From Gammaproteobacteria bacterium (lineage in GTDB: Bacteria > Pseudomonadota > Gammaproteobacteria > Acidiferrobacterales > SZUA-150), in the NCBI GenBank assembly GCA_029880755.1, contig JAOUNW010000013.1, positions 1 to 20,955 on the forward strand: a stretch of 20,955 bases of DNA. Reading direction: 5' to 3'. Positions 7,879 to 15,710 of the stretch are shown here, piece after piece. Below the pieces are notes generated by a model. That model did no database searches and had not been told where the DNA came from. It worked only from the letters and a program-made list of their open reading frames with translations. The translations under genes were made by a program, and so were the position numbers. Each line of letters starts with the position of its first letter. The stretch's first letter is position 1.

Positions 7879-9030
7879 CTAGGCTTGCGTCGTTATTTGA
7901 TTGTAGATGGTTTCAATGATTTCGGCATTTTTTGCCCAGGTGTGATTGGACATCACATACTCCCGACCCTTTCGGGACAATCGCTCCCTCAAATCCCTGT
8001 CTTCAACCAGTTTTGTAATGGCATCCACCATTTGCGCGGCATGGCTTGGCTCTACAATGAGGCCGGTTTCACCGTCCCGGAGCACCTCTTCCACCGGACC
8101 CACTCTGGGTGCCACAACTGCCGCACCAACCGCCATATACTCAAAAATTTTCATGGGAGAACCGTAGCTATTGGAGTCGGGTAATACGGCGATATCGAAC
8201 AACCTTACCAGAGAAGGCACCTCACGATGGGCTCTGCGTCCTGCAAATACAACATTATCCATTAACCCGGCGCTCCTAATAGAATCTTCCAATTCCTTTC
8301 TAAACTCACCATCTCCGATGAGTAAAAATATCACTTGCTTGTGATGTTTCAAAACGGCAGGTATCACTTCCTTGAACGTAGGTATTCCCTGCCAACGATT
8401 CATCGTGCCGACAAAACCTACCACCAGGCTGCCAGGGGATTTTTTCACAATACTGGAGGCAGCTATCCCGGAATTAAACTCCTTCGGATCGATGGCGTTT
8501 TGACAGACAACAATCTTGTCCGGGTTTTGGCCGGTATCCACCAGAAACTTCTTTTGCGCCTTAGTCACAGTAATCATGTGCGCCGCTGATTTTAGTATCC
8601 AGTGCTCAATCCTCTGGGCCAGTTTTTTCAGGTAAATCTTGTAGTAGCGGCTCCAGGCATAGGCATAGGGGGTATTAACCTCCAGTATCAGCGGAATACC
8701 GTGCAACTTCGACAGGAGAACCCCGGCAAAATTATAGAGCGCATACCTTTCATAGATAAAATCCGGCCTATACTCTTTTACCGCCTTGCGCAGGCGCCGG
8801 TAAACCACCAGGTTATAAACAATCTGTAAAAACTCAAATAACCAGTCAGGAGAGTGTTTCTTGATTCTGGACAGCAGACCGGACGCACTGCCAGCCTTAC
8901 TCATATCCTTCTTCGTCGGCCCTACCAATAGAACGTCATGGCCCCTGGATTTCAGTGCGTTGATGATTGACAGTATGTGAATAGACTCGGGCTCTTCACC
9001 CTGGGTTCGATGATGGTAGACAATTCTCAT
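7879..9030 (-). CDS. Glycosyltransferase family 4
   Basis: GT-B fold retaining glycosyltransferase that transfers a sugar from a nucleotide donor to the growing glycan on the cytoplasmic face. The 383-residue product begins at the first GT-B strand (MRIVYHHRTQGEEPESIH). The acceptor domain spans about 1-190. The donor domain starts at GSLVVGFVGTMNRWQGI (200-216) and contains LLIGDGEFRKEL (237-248) and the donor-site motif DSNSYGSPMKIFEYMAVG (285-302), with Glu297 where the second Glu of the EX7E motif lies. The first Glu of that motif is replaced by Ser or Asn here. An AAGGA lies about 14 bases before ATG 9030, too far for a strong site. The gene follows the deacetylase by 50 bases on the same strand. 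Confidence 0.9.
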   Translation of the reverse strand: MRIVYHHRTQGEEPESIHILSIINALKSRGHDVLLVGPTKKDMSKAGSASGLLSRIKKHSPDWLFEFLQIVYNLVVYRRLRKAVKEYRPDFIYERYALYNFAGVLLSKLHGIPLILEVNTPYAYAWSRYYKIYLKKLAQRIEHWILKSAAHMITVTKAQKKFLVDTGQNPDKIVVCQNAIDPKEFNSGIAASSIVKKSPGSLVVGFVGTMNRWQGIPTFKEVIPAVLKHHKQVIFLLIGDGEFRKELEDSIRSAGLMDNVVFAGRRAHREVPSLVRLFDIAVLPDSNSYGSPMKIFEYMAVGAAVVAPRVGPVEEVLRDGETGLIVEPSHAAQMVDAITKLVEDRDLRERLSRKGREYVMSNHTWAKNAEIIETIYNQITTQA

Positions 9031-9080
9031 GCTGGGTCGTTAAATCCTTTTTCTCTTCTATGTATACAGCAAACAACAAC

Positions 9081-10037
9081 TTATCGTGATTTAACCATGC
9101 CCCAGGAGAATCTATAGATATTATCCACTGTCGGCAGCCGTTTTAAACGAAAAAGATCAAAGTCAGATTTTACATAGCCATATTCTGCCAGCACGGCGGA
9201 CTTGTAATGACGCTTCACCACATCTACCACCGCGTCCGAATTCGACCCATTGGGATAACTGAAGAAATCAACGGGCCTTTGTAGTTTTTCTTCAAGCAAC
9301 TTCCTGCTGCCGCCTATTTCCGTCTCCAGTTGTTCCTCCGTCAATGTTGTCAGGATGGGATGTGTCGAGGTATGTGAGCCAATGGTGATAATATTGCTGT
9401 CCATTTTTCGGAGCTCATCCCAGTTGGCGAGATCATTGTTCGTTCGGCTATATTCTGTGGGTTGATAATTGCGCGATTCTCTTATTATGAGATCATGCAG
9501 CTCGTTTCTCTGATCGGGCTTCAGCGTTTTTAGCCACTCAACGATGCTTTCGTGCCTGTCTTTACTGCAGCTTTTGCCACCGGTTCTTTCGATCAACTCA
9601 TCGATAAGTTTTGGGCCGCTTGTGTTCTCAATAAATTTCAGACGTTCCCTTACATCGAGATTCCATATCCAGACGCCATCGGTCACCAACTGCGGGCATA
9701 CGTAATAAGTTGCCGGTATGTTCATGTCGTGCAATATAGGGTAAACATTGGTCACGTTATTTCGCAGACCATCATCAAAGGTCAACACCACCTCATCTCC
9801 TTCGACAGAACCACTTTCCAGTCGACCGACCAACTCTGTCATAGAAATAACCCGGAAGTTTTCCGACAAGTACCTAAGATGGCGCTTGAACGCCTCAATA
9901 ACCAGTTCACCGTGGTCATCGACCCCATGGTACATGAAAATTCGGGACACCCCCTGATTTTTTGCCAGCACAGAGGTTAACCCGCTCACGTGGCTTGCCC
10001 ATTGAACGCTTTGTTTAAGACTGTTGCTAACGGCCAT
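9081..10037 (-). CDS. Polysaccharide deacetylase (NodB homology, CE4)
   Basis: Metal-dependent amide or ester deacetylase of carbohydrate esterase family 4, removing acetyl groups from amino sugars or glycans. ATG 10037 (MAVSNSLKQS) is chosen because AGGAAG lies three bases before it; the ATG at 10061 has no such site. In the 318-residue product MYHGV (35-39) precedes the catalytic motif LTFDDG (85-90), and the metal-binding motif SHTSTH gives His222 and His226. A roughly 100-residue insertion (about 120-210) separates the two motifs. LFRLKRLP is the common C-terminal motif. There is no signal peptide, so it may act in the cytoplasm on a lipid-linked or nucleotide-sugar substrate. It is the first gene of the minus-strand run ending in the GT2 gene. 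Confidence 0.9.
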   Translation of the reverse strand: MAVSNSLKQSVQWASHVSGLTSVLAKNQGVSRIFMYHGVDDHGELVIEAFKRHLRYLSENFRVISMTELVGRLESGSVEGDEVVLTFDDGLRNNVTNVYPILHDMNIPATYYVCPQLVTDGVWIWNLDVRERLKFIENTSGPKLIDELIERTGGKSCSKDRHESIVEWLKTLKPDQRNELHDLIIRESRNYQPTEYSRTNNDLANWDELRKMDSNIITIGSHTSTHPILTTLTEEQLETEIGGSRKLLEEKLQRPVDFFSYPNGSNSDAVVDVVKRHYKSAVLAEYGYVKSDFDLFRLKRLPTVDNIYRFSWGMVKSR

Positions 10038-10322
10038 TTTCTTCCTAATGTATAACAGCAAAGATTGATAGAAATAGCGGATTCTGTGGATAATAGGGTT
10101 TGCCGGACAGCCACTACATCGGCAGAATTATAGAGCATAATCCTGCGGTCTTCATCATGTGTTACCGAAACATACGCTTCTCTACCCTTGTTTCCCAGAG
10201 ACATTTAGTCAATTGAACACCCACCCATTATTCAAAATCGGCACCCTCGCACATAGTCATGGCAATTGGAATAATCTCCCACTATTATATAAGGATATAT
10301 TTTCCTGTTATACTATTTATCA
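10038..10322. promoter_or_regulatory. Divergent intergenic region between deacetylase and beta-helix genes
   Basis: About 285 bases between divergent genes. On the minus strand TATAAT (plus-strand positions 10127-10132) is a reasonable -10 for the deacetylase operon, with no strong -35. On the plus strand a very AT-rich stretch at 10281-10320 ends in TATACT (10309-10314), only nine bases before the beta-helix ATG; a promoter there would give an almost leaderless mRNA. A 72-codon minus-strand frame at 9986-10204 overlaps the deacetylase start and is not credible. Confidence 0.3.
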
Positions 10323-11933
10323 ATGCTAAGTCGTTTTTACCTTCACGCCAGACAACACGTTCTTTATCTCTGCCGCCTACTGGTGGCATTACTATGTATC
10401 GGAGTCACTTTACCTGCGTTCTCTGGCAAACAACCGGTCATCCTTTATACGGATATCGTAAGCGGGCCGGTGACAGGAGGAGAAAACGGCGCCGGGACAT
10501 ACCTGTCTCTATTCGGAACCGGTTTTGGCGACTCACTTGATGATGTAAAAGTCCTCATTAATGGTAGGGAGGCTGCATCCTACAAATATCTCGGCTCCTC
10601 AAAGGGACGGCCGGATATCCAGCAGCTGTCGGTTCAACCAGGAAATGGGATAACGTCAGGCAAAATAGCCGTCTATGTAAAGGGACAGGCATCGAATACC
10701 AACCATACGTTCACTGTTACCAAAGGCGATGTTTATTTTGTTTCACTCGATGGTGATAATGAATCGGGAAGGAAAAATAACATCAATAGACCCTTCCGCA
10801 CGGCCCAGCATGTTTTTAACAGGCAAGATTTCGGACCCGGCGACACCATAGTACTGCGAGCCGGTGAGTGGGATGACCTGGGCGATTATGAAGCCTTTTT
10901 AACTGTTCATCATAAAACAGGGAAGCGGGCCAATCCCATGTCTATCCTGGCCTATCCCGGCGAGGACGTGTTTATCAACACCAAGGGAATTCGCGGAGGA
11001 TTCAACTTCTACAAGACCTGGGGTGGGATTGTCATAGCTGGATTCCGGGTAAACAGCAATGGCAACGATTTGGTGCAATTGCAGTACCAGACCCATAACA
11101 TAAGGGTTATTAATAACGAACTCTTTGGTCTCTGGAAGAAGTCGGGAGGCTCGGCTGCCATCAGTGGCAATGGTGCTCATTGGAGTTTACTGGGAAACCA
11201 TATCCATGATATCGGTTACTCAAAACTCTTTCACGGCATCTACATAGATAATGATAATGGCCTGGGTAGCAAATATATCGACATAGCCTACAACCATATC
11301 CATGAAATCAAGGGTGGCCGCGCTATTCAGCTTTTCTGGAAAAAACCAGAAATTAGCGACATAAGGATTCATGACAACCTGATCTACAACATCGACCGGG
11401 ACGGTATTGTCGTTTCCGACAATACCGGATCAGGCATCTATGTCTATAACAACATTGTTTACAATACCGGCCGGGAAGTCGGTAGTGGCATAAGAGTCTA
11501 TTCAGATATCGCCAAGGTCCATATCTTTAATAATACCTTTCACAACCCTACCATCTCCAGAAAACAGGCAGCCATCTATGTGGAAAATGCGGCAGAAGTT
11601 TCATTCTATAACAATATTGTCAGCACACTAGATCAGCAGGACTATTTTGCAACAGATGTTGATCCGGCAATCAGCAGACTATCTCATAACCTGTGGCATG
11701 GCTCGGGTCCGTCGCCCGCCAGCGACAGGTTCCCCATAAATTCTGCGCCAATGTTTGTCGATGCTGCAACTAACAATTTCTGTCTTAATCAGAAGTCCCC
11801 TGCCATTGACGCCGGGCTCAAACCTATCATTGCGATAAAAGAAGATTTTTATGGAAACATGCGTCCGTTAAAGAAAAAAAGTAGCGGAAAAAATAGTTAC
11901 GACCTGGGCGCCTGTGAATACACGGGCGAATAA
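10323..11933 (+). CDS. Exported TIG-domain plus right-handed beta-helix protein (copy 1)
   Basis: A 536-residue secreted protein. A signal peptide (hydrophobic core LLVALLCIGVTL, likely cleaved near residue 35 after AFSG) leads into an IPT/TIG-like immunoglobulin-fold domain at about 38-133 (GTYLSLFGTGFG, SSKGRPDIQQLSV, HTFTV). Parallel beta-helix repeats follow over about 215-480, rich in N-N-I/L-x-Y/H turns such as HDNLIYNIDRDGI and YVYNNIVYNTGREVG. It ends with SPAIDAG (492-498) and DLGACEY, as in many surface beta-helix proteins. Such folds occur in polysaccharide lyases, epimerases and glycan-binding proteins; no catalytic residues can be assigned. ATG 10323 has no ribosome site. A paralogue lies at 13113-14819 on the other strand. 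This copy stands alone on the plus strand, convergent with the methyltransferase gene. Confidence 0.88.
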   Translation: MLSRFYLHARQHVLYLCRLLVALLCIGVTLPAFSGKQPVILYTDIVSGPVTGGENGAGTYLSLFGTGFGDSLDDVKVLINGREAASYKYLGSSKGRPDIQQLSVQPGNGITSGKIAVYVKGQASNTNHTFTVTKGDVYFVSLDGDNESGRKNNINRPFRTAQHVFNRQDFGPGDTIVLRAGEWDDLGDYEAFLTVHHKTGKRANPMSILAYPGEDVFINTKGIRGGFNFYKTWGGIVIAGFRVNSNGNDLVQLQYQTHNIRVINNELFGLWKKSGGSAAISGNGAHWSLLGNHIHDIGYSKLFHGIYIDNDNGLGSKYIDIAYNHIHEIKGGRAIQLFWKKPEISDIRIHDNLIYNIDRDGIVVSDNTGSGIYVYNNIVYNTGREVGSGIRVYSDIAKVHIFNNTFHNPTISRKQAAIYVENAAEVSFYNNIVSTLDQQDYFATDVDPAISRLSHNLWHGSGPSPASDRFPINSAPMFVDAATNNFCLNQKSPAIDAGLKPIIAIKEDFYGNMRPLKKKSSGKNSYDLGACEYTGE

Positions 11934-12000
11934 ACGCAATTGCTATTAGCTCATCTGGCGCAATAAGACTAATGCTGCATTCTACCCGTCTATCAACGGA

Positions 12001-12819
12001 TTAAGATAACCGGCGTAACCGGATCTCTGCCCTATGAAGATTACTGCGTTTTCTGGCCAGAACATAGGCATGGGATGCGGTGATTGGCCCACACAGCCTT
12101 GAGACTTTCTCAATGGCCTTCCCAAGCCTAATATTTGTGGTGGGAATAATGCGTCTCAGCAATCTGGTCGGATTACCAAGACCCAGCTTGTAGAACAATT
12201 TATTTACCCGCATAACAAACTTTTCCACGCCACCCATAAACCCAACATGGATCTCACCTGCCTCAACAATATCAAATTCTGCCGCAACGAACTCCCTGAG
12301 CTCATCTTTCTGAAAATAAGGGGACCGGGAAATACGTGACGATACCAACAACAAACCGCCTTCTTTTAAGGCATTTTTCATGTTCTCCAGCGCTTCCTTT
12401 CTTTGGATGTCATCCAGATAGTAGAGCACTTCCATGCATGTAATAACATCCATGGAATCTCTAAAGGGGGCACCCACGGCATCAATGGACATTACCCGGA
12501 AATCAACATCCAGGTATTTTTTTCTGGCCCTGAAAATTGCTTCTTCCGAGAAATCTACTGCAATCAGCCGGCCTCCGGGCATACCCAGAGCGCTGGACAA
12601 AGTTGATGCAAAATCACCGGTTGCGCATCCGATGTCTAACACACCCAACGATGACTCTTTGCCCGGAACATGCCGTTTTAGAATTTTTACAATCAGGTCG
12701 TAACGCACCAACTGCGACAAACGCCATGATAATCCCCAGGGATCATCCGGAGTACTGCGGTAGGCTTTTTTAAACCATGCGCGCGTTCCATAGGCAGGTG
12801 CTTTTTCCGTTGTCGTCAT
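12001..12819 (-). CDS. SAM-dependent methyltransferase (class I)
   Basis: Rossmann-fold methyltransferase using S-adenosylmethionine. With ATG 12819 as start (AGGAG five bases upstream) the product is 272 residues, MTTTEKAPAYGTRAWFKKAY. The SAM-binding motif LDIGCATGDF is at residues 61-70, the acidic ribose-binding VDFS at 88-91, and the post-motif strand is DVITCMEVLYYLDD (124-137). The layout resembles the NodS group of N-methyltransferases acting on Nod-factor backbones, but that similarity is weak and the acceptor could be a sugar, an amino group or a lipid. An upstream ATG at 12939 would add 40 residues with no ribosome site and no family support. It lies between the two beta-helix genes, on the same strand as the second. 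Confidence 0.85.
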   Translation of the reverse strand: MTTTEKAPAYGTRAWFKKAYRSTPDDPWGLSWRLSQLVRYDLIVKILKRHVPGKESSLGVLDIGCATGDFASTLSSALGMPGGRLIAVDFSEEAIFRARKKYLDVDFRVMSIDAVGAPFRDSMDVITCMEVLYYLDDIQRKEALENMKNALKEGGLLLVSSRISRSPYFQKDELREFVAAEFDIVEAGEIHVGFMGGVEKFVMRVNKLFYKLGLGNPTRLLRRIIPTTNIRLGKAIEKVSRLCGPITASHAYVLARKRSNLHRAEIRLRRLS

Positions 12820-13112
12820 CGCGACTCCTGGGCTCAGCGCACCTGTTAAACTGGCACCAACTATCTCGAAAAACTCAAAGAGCTCCGTAAGAAATAATCC
12901 CACCCAGGGTTCAATTGCTAAACACATAATTTTTCCCAAACACTGATAAAACGACGGTATGAAATAAACACAGCAATTTTATCGGAATCAGCGGAGAGAT
13001 CAAACTATATCGGAGCAACAAACCCCTGTCCGTCCCGAGACAGGCCTTATTATAATAAGTATGTTCCGGCGCCATCGCCCCTGGTCGGAAAAAGCTAAAA
13101 TAACTACCCAGG
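12820..13112 (-). promoter_or_regulatory. Region upstream of the methyltransferase gene with a hairpin and an AT palindrome
   Basis: This 293-base gap separates the second beta-helix gene (upstream on the minus strand) from the methyltransferase. It has an inverted repeat, CCTGTC at 13025-13030 with GACAGG at 13039-13044, and next to it a perfect 14-base palindrome at 13046-13059 (CTTATTATAATAAG). The palindrome contains TATAAT on both strands and could be a -10 for the methyltransferase. The hairpin could end transcription of the upstream gene, although no long T run follows. Both readings are tentative. Confidence 0.3.
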
Positions 13113-14819
13113 TTATTGAATTATCAGAGTTAAACTCGGTGTTGCCGGTTTTTGCAGCACCACAGCACTGGTACCATACTCGACAGCGCCTACATCCATC
13201 GCCGCCACACCGTTATTGTCGCCATCAATAGGCCGATTGTTGCCAAAATAGTCAGTCGCGACAACACTTGATAGATTAAGTCCACTATCGATGGCTGGGC
13301 TGGTACTACTCAGATTAAAGTTACCAAACGATGGATTGACAAAGCGCGGATCCTGCTCACTACCGCCAACAGGACTGCTATCGGCGGATGGTGGTGCACC
13401 ATCACCGAACCATAGATTTCTCTGAAATACAGCCGTGCCCCAACTACCGTTCATATAACCGCGTGACGAATTCGATGCGGGCACAACGATATTATTTTTA
13501 AATTCCATAACTGCAGAACTCATGCTCCAGTCATTGGCCACAGCCCCGGAATAACTGGCGGTATCTACGTTATAAAAAACATTATTGAATGCGTACATAC
13601 CTTGAGGATTGTTGGCGTTAACACGAAACCCGGCATAAGCGGTGTTATAAACAATATTATTCCATACCCTGATGTTCAGATCCGAGCCATCACTTAAATT
13701 GATGCCGTAACGGTTTCCGTCATGCAGAAGATTGTGATGAATATCAACATTGGTAATTGAACCGGAGGCACCATAGAGCTGCAGTAAATTGCCGCCCGTT
13801 GAATTCTCAATATGGTTCCAGGCAATCTCTATATCGTTGACACTGACCGGACTACCGTCGAAATCGACATAAATACCGTGGTTCTTGGTACCGCCGCCAA
13901 TATTGTCAATATGGTTACCGATCAGGCGAATATGATTGCCGTTACCGGCAATACCACCTGCCCTGGCTTCTGTACCCGCGTCCCAATCGTAAAGCTTGTT
14001 ATTTACGACACGCCAATAGTCCGACCGCGCCTGTAAATTAATCGGCCCGTCGGTTTGTGTGCTATCGCCGCCGACAATCCCCAGGTTAGCAAAGACCAGC
14101 CACTTGGAATCACCGCCTTGATGAATACCACCACTTGATCCACAGTGAATAATAATGTTCTCACCAGGATAACCCATTAAGGTAATGGGCCCGCTGCCAG
14201 TTGAGCCGGTTGGCGCACTACCGGAAACGCCCTGGGTACGCAGAAACCGGTTGTACATACCGATATCAAACCACTCACCGCCGCGCATAACGATCATATC
14301 GCCGGGTCCTACCCGGTCAGGCCAGACGCCATTATTGGAACTGTCCTGCACGGTTCTGAATGGACGGGTAATATCGTTTACCACACCATTGCTATCGCTA
14401 CCCGACAGAGAAACATAATAAATATTCCCAGGCTGAACAGTGAATGTACGATTGGAGTTTGAGGCAACACCCGCGACTTCTACAGTAATTGGGCCAGAGG
14501 AAACTGGACCAACCTGCACCGACAACTGCTGGATATCCGGCCGTCCCTTGGAAGCGCCCAGATATTTATAGTCCGCCACTTCCGAACCATTAATAAACAC
14601 CTTAACGTCTGACAGGCTGTTGCCGAAGTTCTTGCCAAAGATGGAAAGATAGGCACCGTTGTCATTCTCACCGCCGATATTCGGGCCCGACAGGATATCA
14701 GTATAAAAGATTATTGGCTTTCCTGCCGCCTGCCCTATTCCCGGCGAGAATGCCAGAAACACTGCGACAAGCAACGACAAAAAAAGAGAAACGCGGATAC
14801 TCAGAATCCTATTAAACAT
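13113..14819 (-). CDS. Exported TIG-domain plus right-handed beta-helix protein (copy 2)
   Basis: Paralogue of the protein at 10323-11933 with the same order of parts. With ATG 14819 the product is 568 residues and starts with a textbook signal peptide (MFNRILSIRVSLFLSLLVAVF.., cleavage near AQAAG-like GQAAG). A TIG-like domain follows (GAYLSIFGKNFG, ASKGRPDIQQLSV), then IYYVSLSGSDSNG, beta-helix coils such as DIHHNLLHDGNRYGINLSDGS and VWNNIVYNTAYAGFRV, and SPAIDSG..DYFGNNRPIDGD..DVGAVEY. It then adds a short tail, VVLQKPATPSLTLIIQ. An alternative start at ATG 14906 overlaps the lipoprotein stop (ATGA) and would add 29 residues before the signal peptide. Likely exported and acting on the locus polysaccharide; enzyme or binding role unknown. 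Confidence 0.88.
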   Translation of the reverse strand: MFNRILSIRVSLFLSLLVAVFLAFSPGIGQAAGKPIIFYTDILSGPNIGGENDNGAYLSIFGKNFGNSLSDVKVFINGSEVADYKYLGASKGRPDIQQLSVQVGPVSSGPITVEVAGVASNSNRTFTVQPGNIYYVSLSGSDSNGVVNDITRPFRTVQDSSNNGVWPDRVGPGDMIVMRGGEWFDIGMYNRFLRTQGVSGSAPTGSTGSGPITLMGYPGENIIIHCGSSGGIHQGGDSKWLVFANLGIVGGDSTQTDGPINLQARSDYWRVVNNKLYDWDAGTEARAGGIAGNGNHIRLIGNHIDNIGGGTKNHGIYVDFDGSPVSVNDIEIAWNHIENSTGGNLLQLYGASGSITNVDIHHNLLHDGNRYGINLSDGSDLNIRVWNNIVYNTAYAGFRVNANNPQGMYAFNNVFYNVDTASYSGAVANDWSMSSAVMEFKNNIVVPASNSSRGYMNGSWGTAVFQRNLWFGDGAPPSADSSPVGGSEQDPRFVNPSFGNFNLSSTSPAIDSGLNLSSVVATDYFGNNRPIDGDNNGVAAMDVGAVEYGTSAVVLQKPATPSLTLIIQ

Positions 14820-14902
14820 ATCTGCTGTACCTGAAAGAGATGAATGGGTCATGGAAGTCATACTCATGATTTTTGCAGTATCGAAATAATTGTTCCTGGC
14901 CA

Positions 14903-15382
14903 TCATGGAACAACAATGATTGCTTGATCAGACAACGGGGATTCAAAGCCGGAGGCATCGGCCGCCGAGATGGCAAAATAGTGATTACCGCTCGCCGTTA
15001 CCGGAAACTCATAACTGGTAACGTTGCCGGCCCAGACGCGATCAGTGTAATTGAGTGAACTTATACCGTGATAAACGTAATACCCGTTAACTTCTGGCTC
15101 AGGATTGGCGGTCCACTGCACCCGAACTGCCATGGTAGTGGCGGGTGGATCCGTGACAACGGGTGGATCCGTGACAACGGGTGGATCTGTAATGACGGGA
15201 TCAGTGACTACGGGATCGGTCACAACCGGCACTTGCGATCCAACAGTCACACTGTCAGTTGTGGCCTGCTCTTCGGGTTCACGGGTGGCGCCACAGCCGA
15301 CAAGAACAATAGAAATAAAAAATAGAAGAAAGATATTTGCGATATTCAGATTCATTTTGCGATTAAGTGTCATATCATCCAT
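14903..15382 (-). CDS. Fibronectin type III lipoprotein with a TDP repeat linker
   Basis: A 159-residue predicted lipoprotein. The hydrophobic stretch IFLLFFISIVLVGC ends in a lipobox (LVGC, Cys about residue 30), so it should be lipid-anchored. A linker with five repeats of the form VVTDP(P) follows (about 53-80), then one fibronectin type III domain (about 84-158; VQWTANPEPEVNGYYVYHG, YFAISAADASGFESPLS). The residue after the Cys is Gly, not Asp, which favours the outer membrane. Start candidates are ATG 15382, 15373 and 15355; the last gives the neatest signal peptide but none has a strong ribosome site. The stop overlaps an ATG of the beta-helix frame by four bases, suggesting the two are co-expressed and may work together at the cell surface. 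Confidence 0.85.
   Translation of the reverse strand: MDDMTLNRKMNLNIANIFLLFFISIVLVGCGATREPEEQATTDSVTVGSQVPVVTDPVVTDPVITDPPVVTDPPVVTDPPATTMAVRVQWTANPEPEVNGYYVYHGISSLNYTDRVWAGNVTSYEFPVTASGNHYFAISAADASGFESPLSDQAIIVVP
15143..15226. repeat. In-frame tandem repeats in the lipoprotein linker
   Basis: Three 18-base units (15143-15160, 15161-15178, 15179-15196) are followed by two 15-base units (15197-15211, 15212-15226). The first two are identical (GGGTGGATCCGTGACAAC) and the rest diverge. All lengths are multiples of three, so copy-number change would alter linker length without breaking the frame. Confidence 0.9.
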
Positions 15383-15710
15383 ACACTCACTAGAAAAAAA
15401 TATGGTTGCTTTGTTGGGTTGAATTATAGGTGCGCGTGGAAAATGTAACGGGCCACTGATCTTCAGCTAGTCGCCGCCGGTCAGAACAGAAAATTTTTTA
15501 ACCGCTTATCAAATTTGCGGCGCCGTTAATCGACAGAAAAAACTAGCAAATTTCGAAGAAAGAAATGATAGCGAAATGGAAAACAAACGTAGAAAGTATT
15601 TACCTCTTTTTAATAGAGGTAAATTAACAATTGAAAATTGAGTTTGCACACTGGATCGTGCGCCGGATGTTAAAGAAAAGGTATCGCGTTATAGCGACAG
15701 AATTATCCGA
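15383..15710. other. Gene-free stretch with a strong inverted repeat
   Basis: This 328-base AT-rich region lies between the lipoprotein and the acetyltransferase genes, both on the minus strand, so it should hold the lipoprotein promoter and the end of the acetyltransferase transcript. Its main structures are the 10-base-stem hairpin at 15598-15624 (separate entry) and a smaller inverted repeat, CAATT-GAA-AATTG, at 15628-15640. I see no credible open frame on either strand. Confidence 0.5.
15598..15624. terminator. Perfect 10-base-stem hairpin, possible terminator or operator
   Basis: ATTTACCTCT at 15598-15607 pairs exactly with AGAGGTAAAT at 15615-15624 over a seven-base AT loop. It lies about 90 bases past the stop of the acetyltransferase gene and about 215 bases upstream of the lipoprotein start on the minus strand. 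The stem is A/T-rich, with only AGAGG/CCTCT as core, and no clean T run follows, so a regulator-binding site is as likely as a terminator. Confidence 0.4.

Noticed and set aside
9986..10204. 72-codon minus-strand frame before the deacetylase
   Set aside because: It overlaps the deacetylase start in another frame, has no ribosome site and covers the likely promoter.
10259..10540. 93-codon plus-strand frame
   Set aside because: It overlaps the signal peptide and TIG domain of the beta-helix gene in another frame and has no domain features.
15143..15226. Possible CRISPR-like array
   Set aside because: The repeats are contiguous with no spacers and are in frame within a lipoprotein gene.
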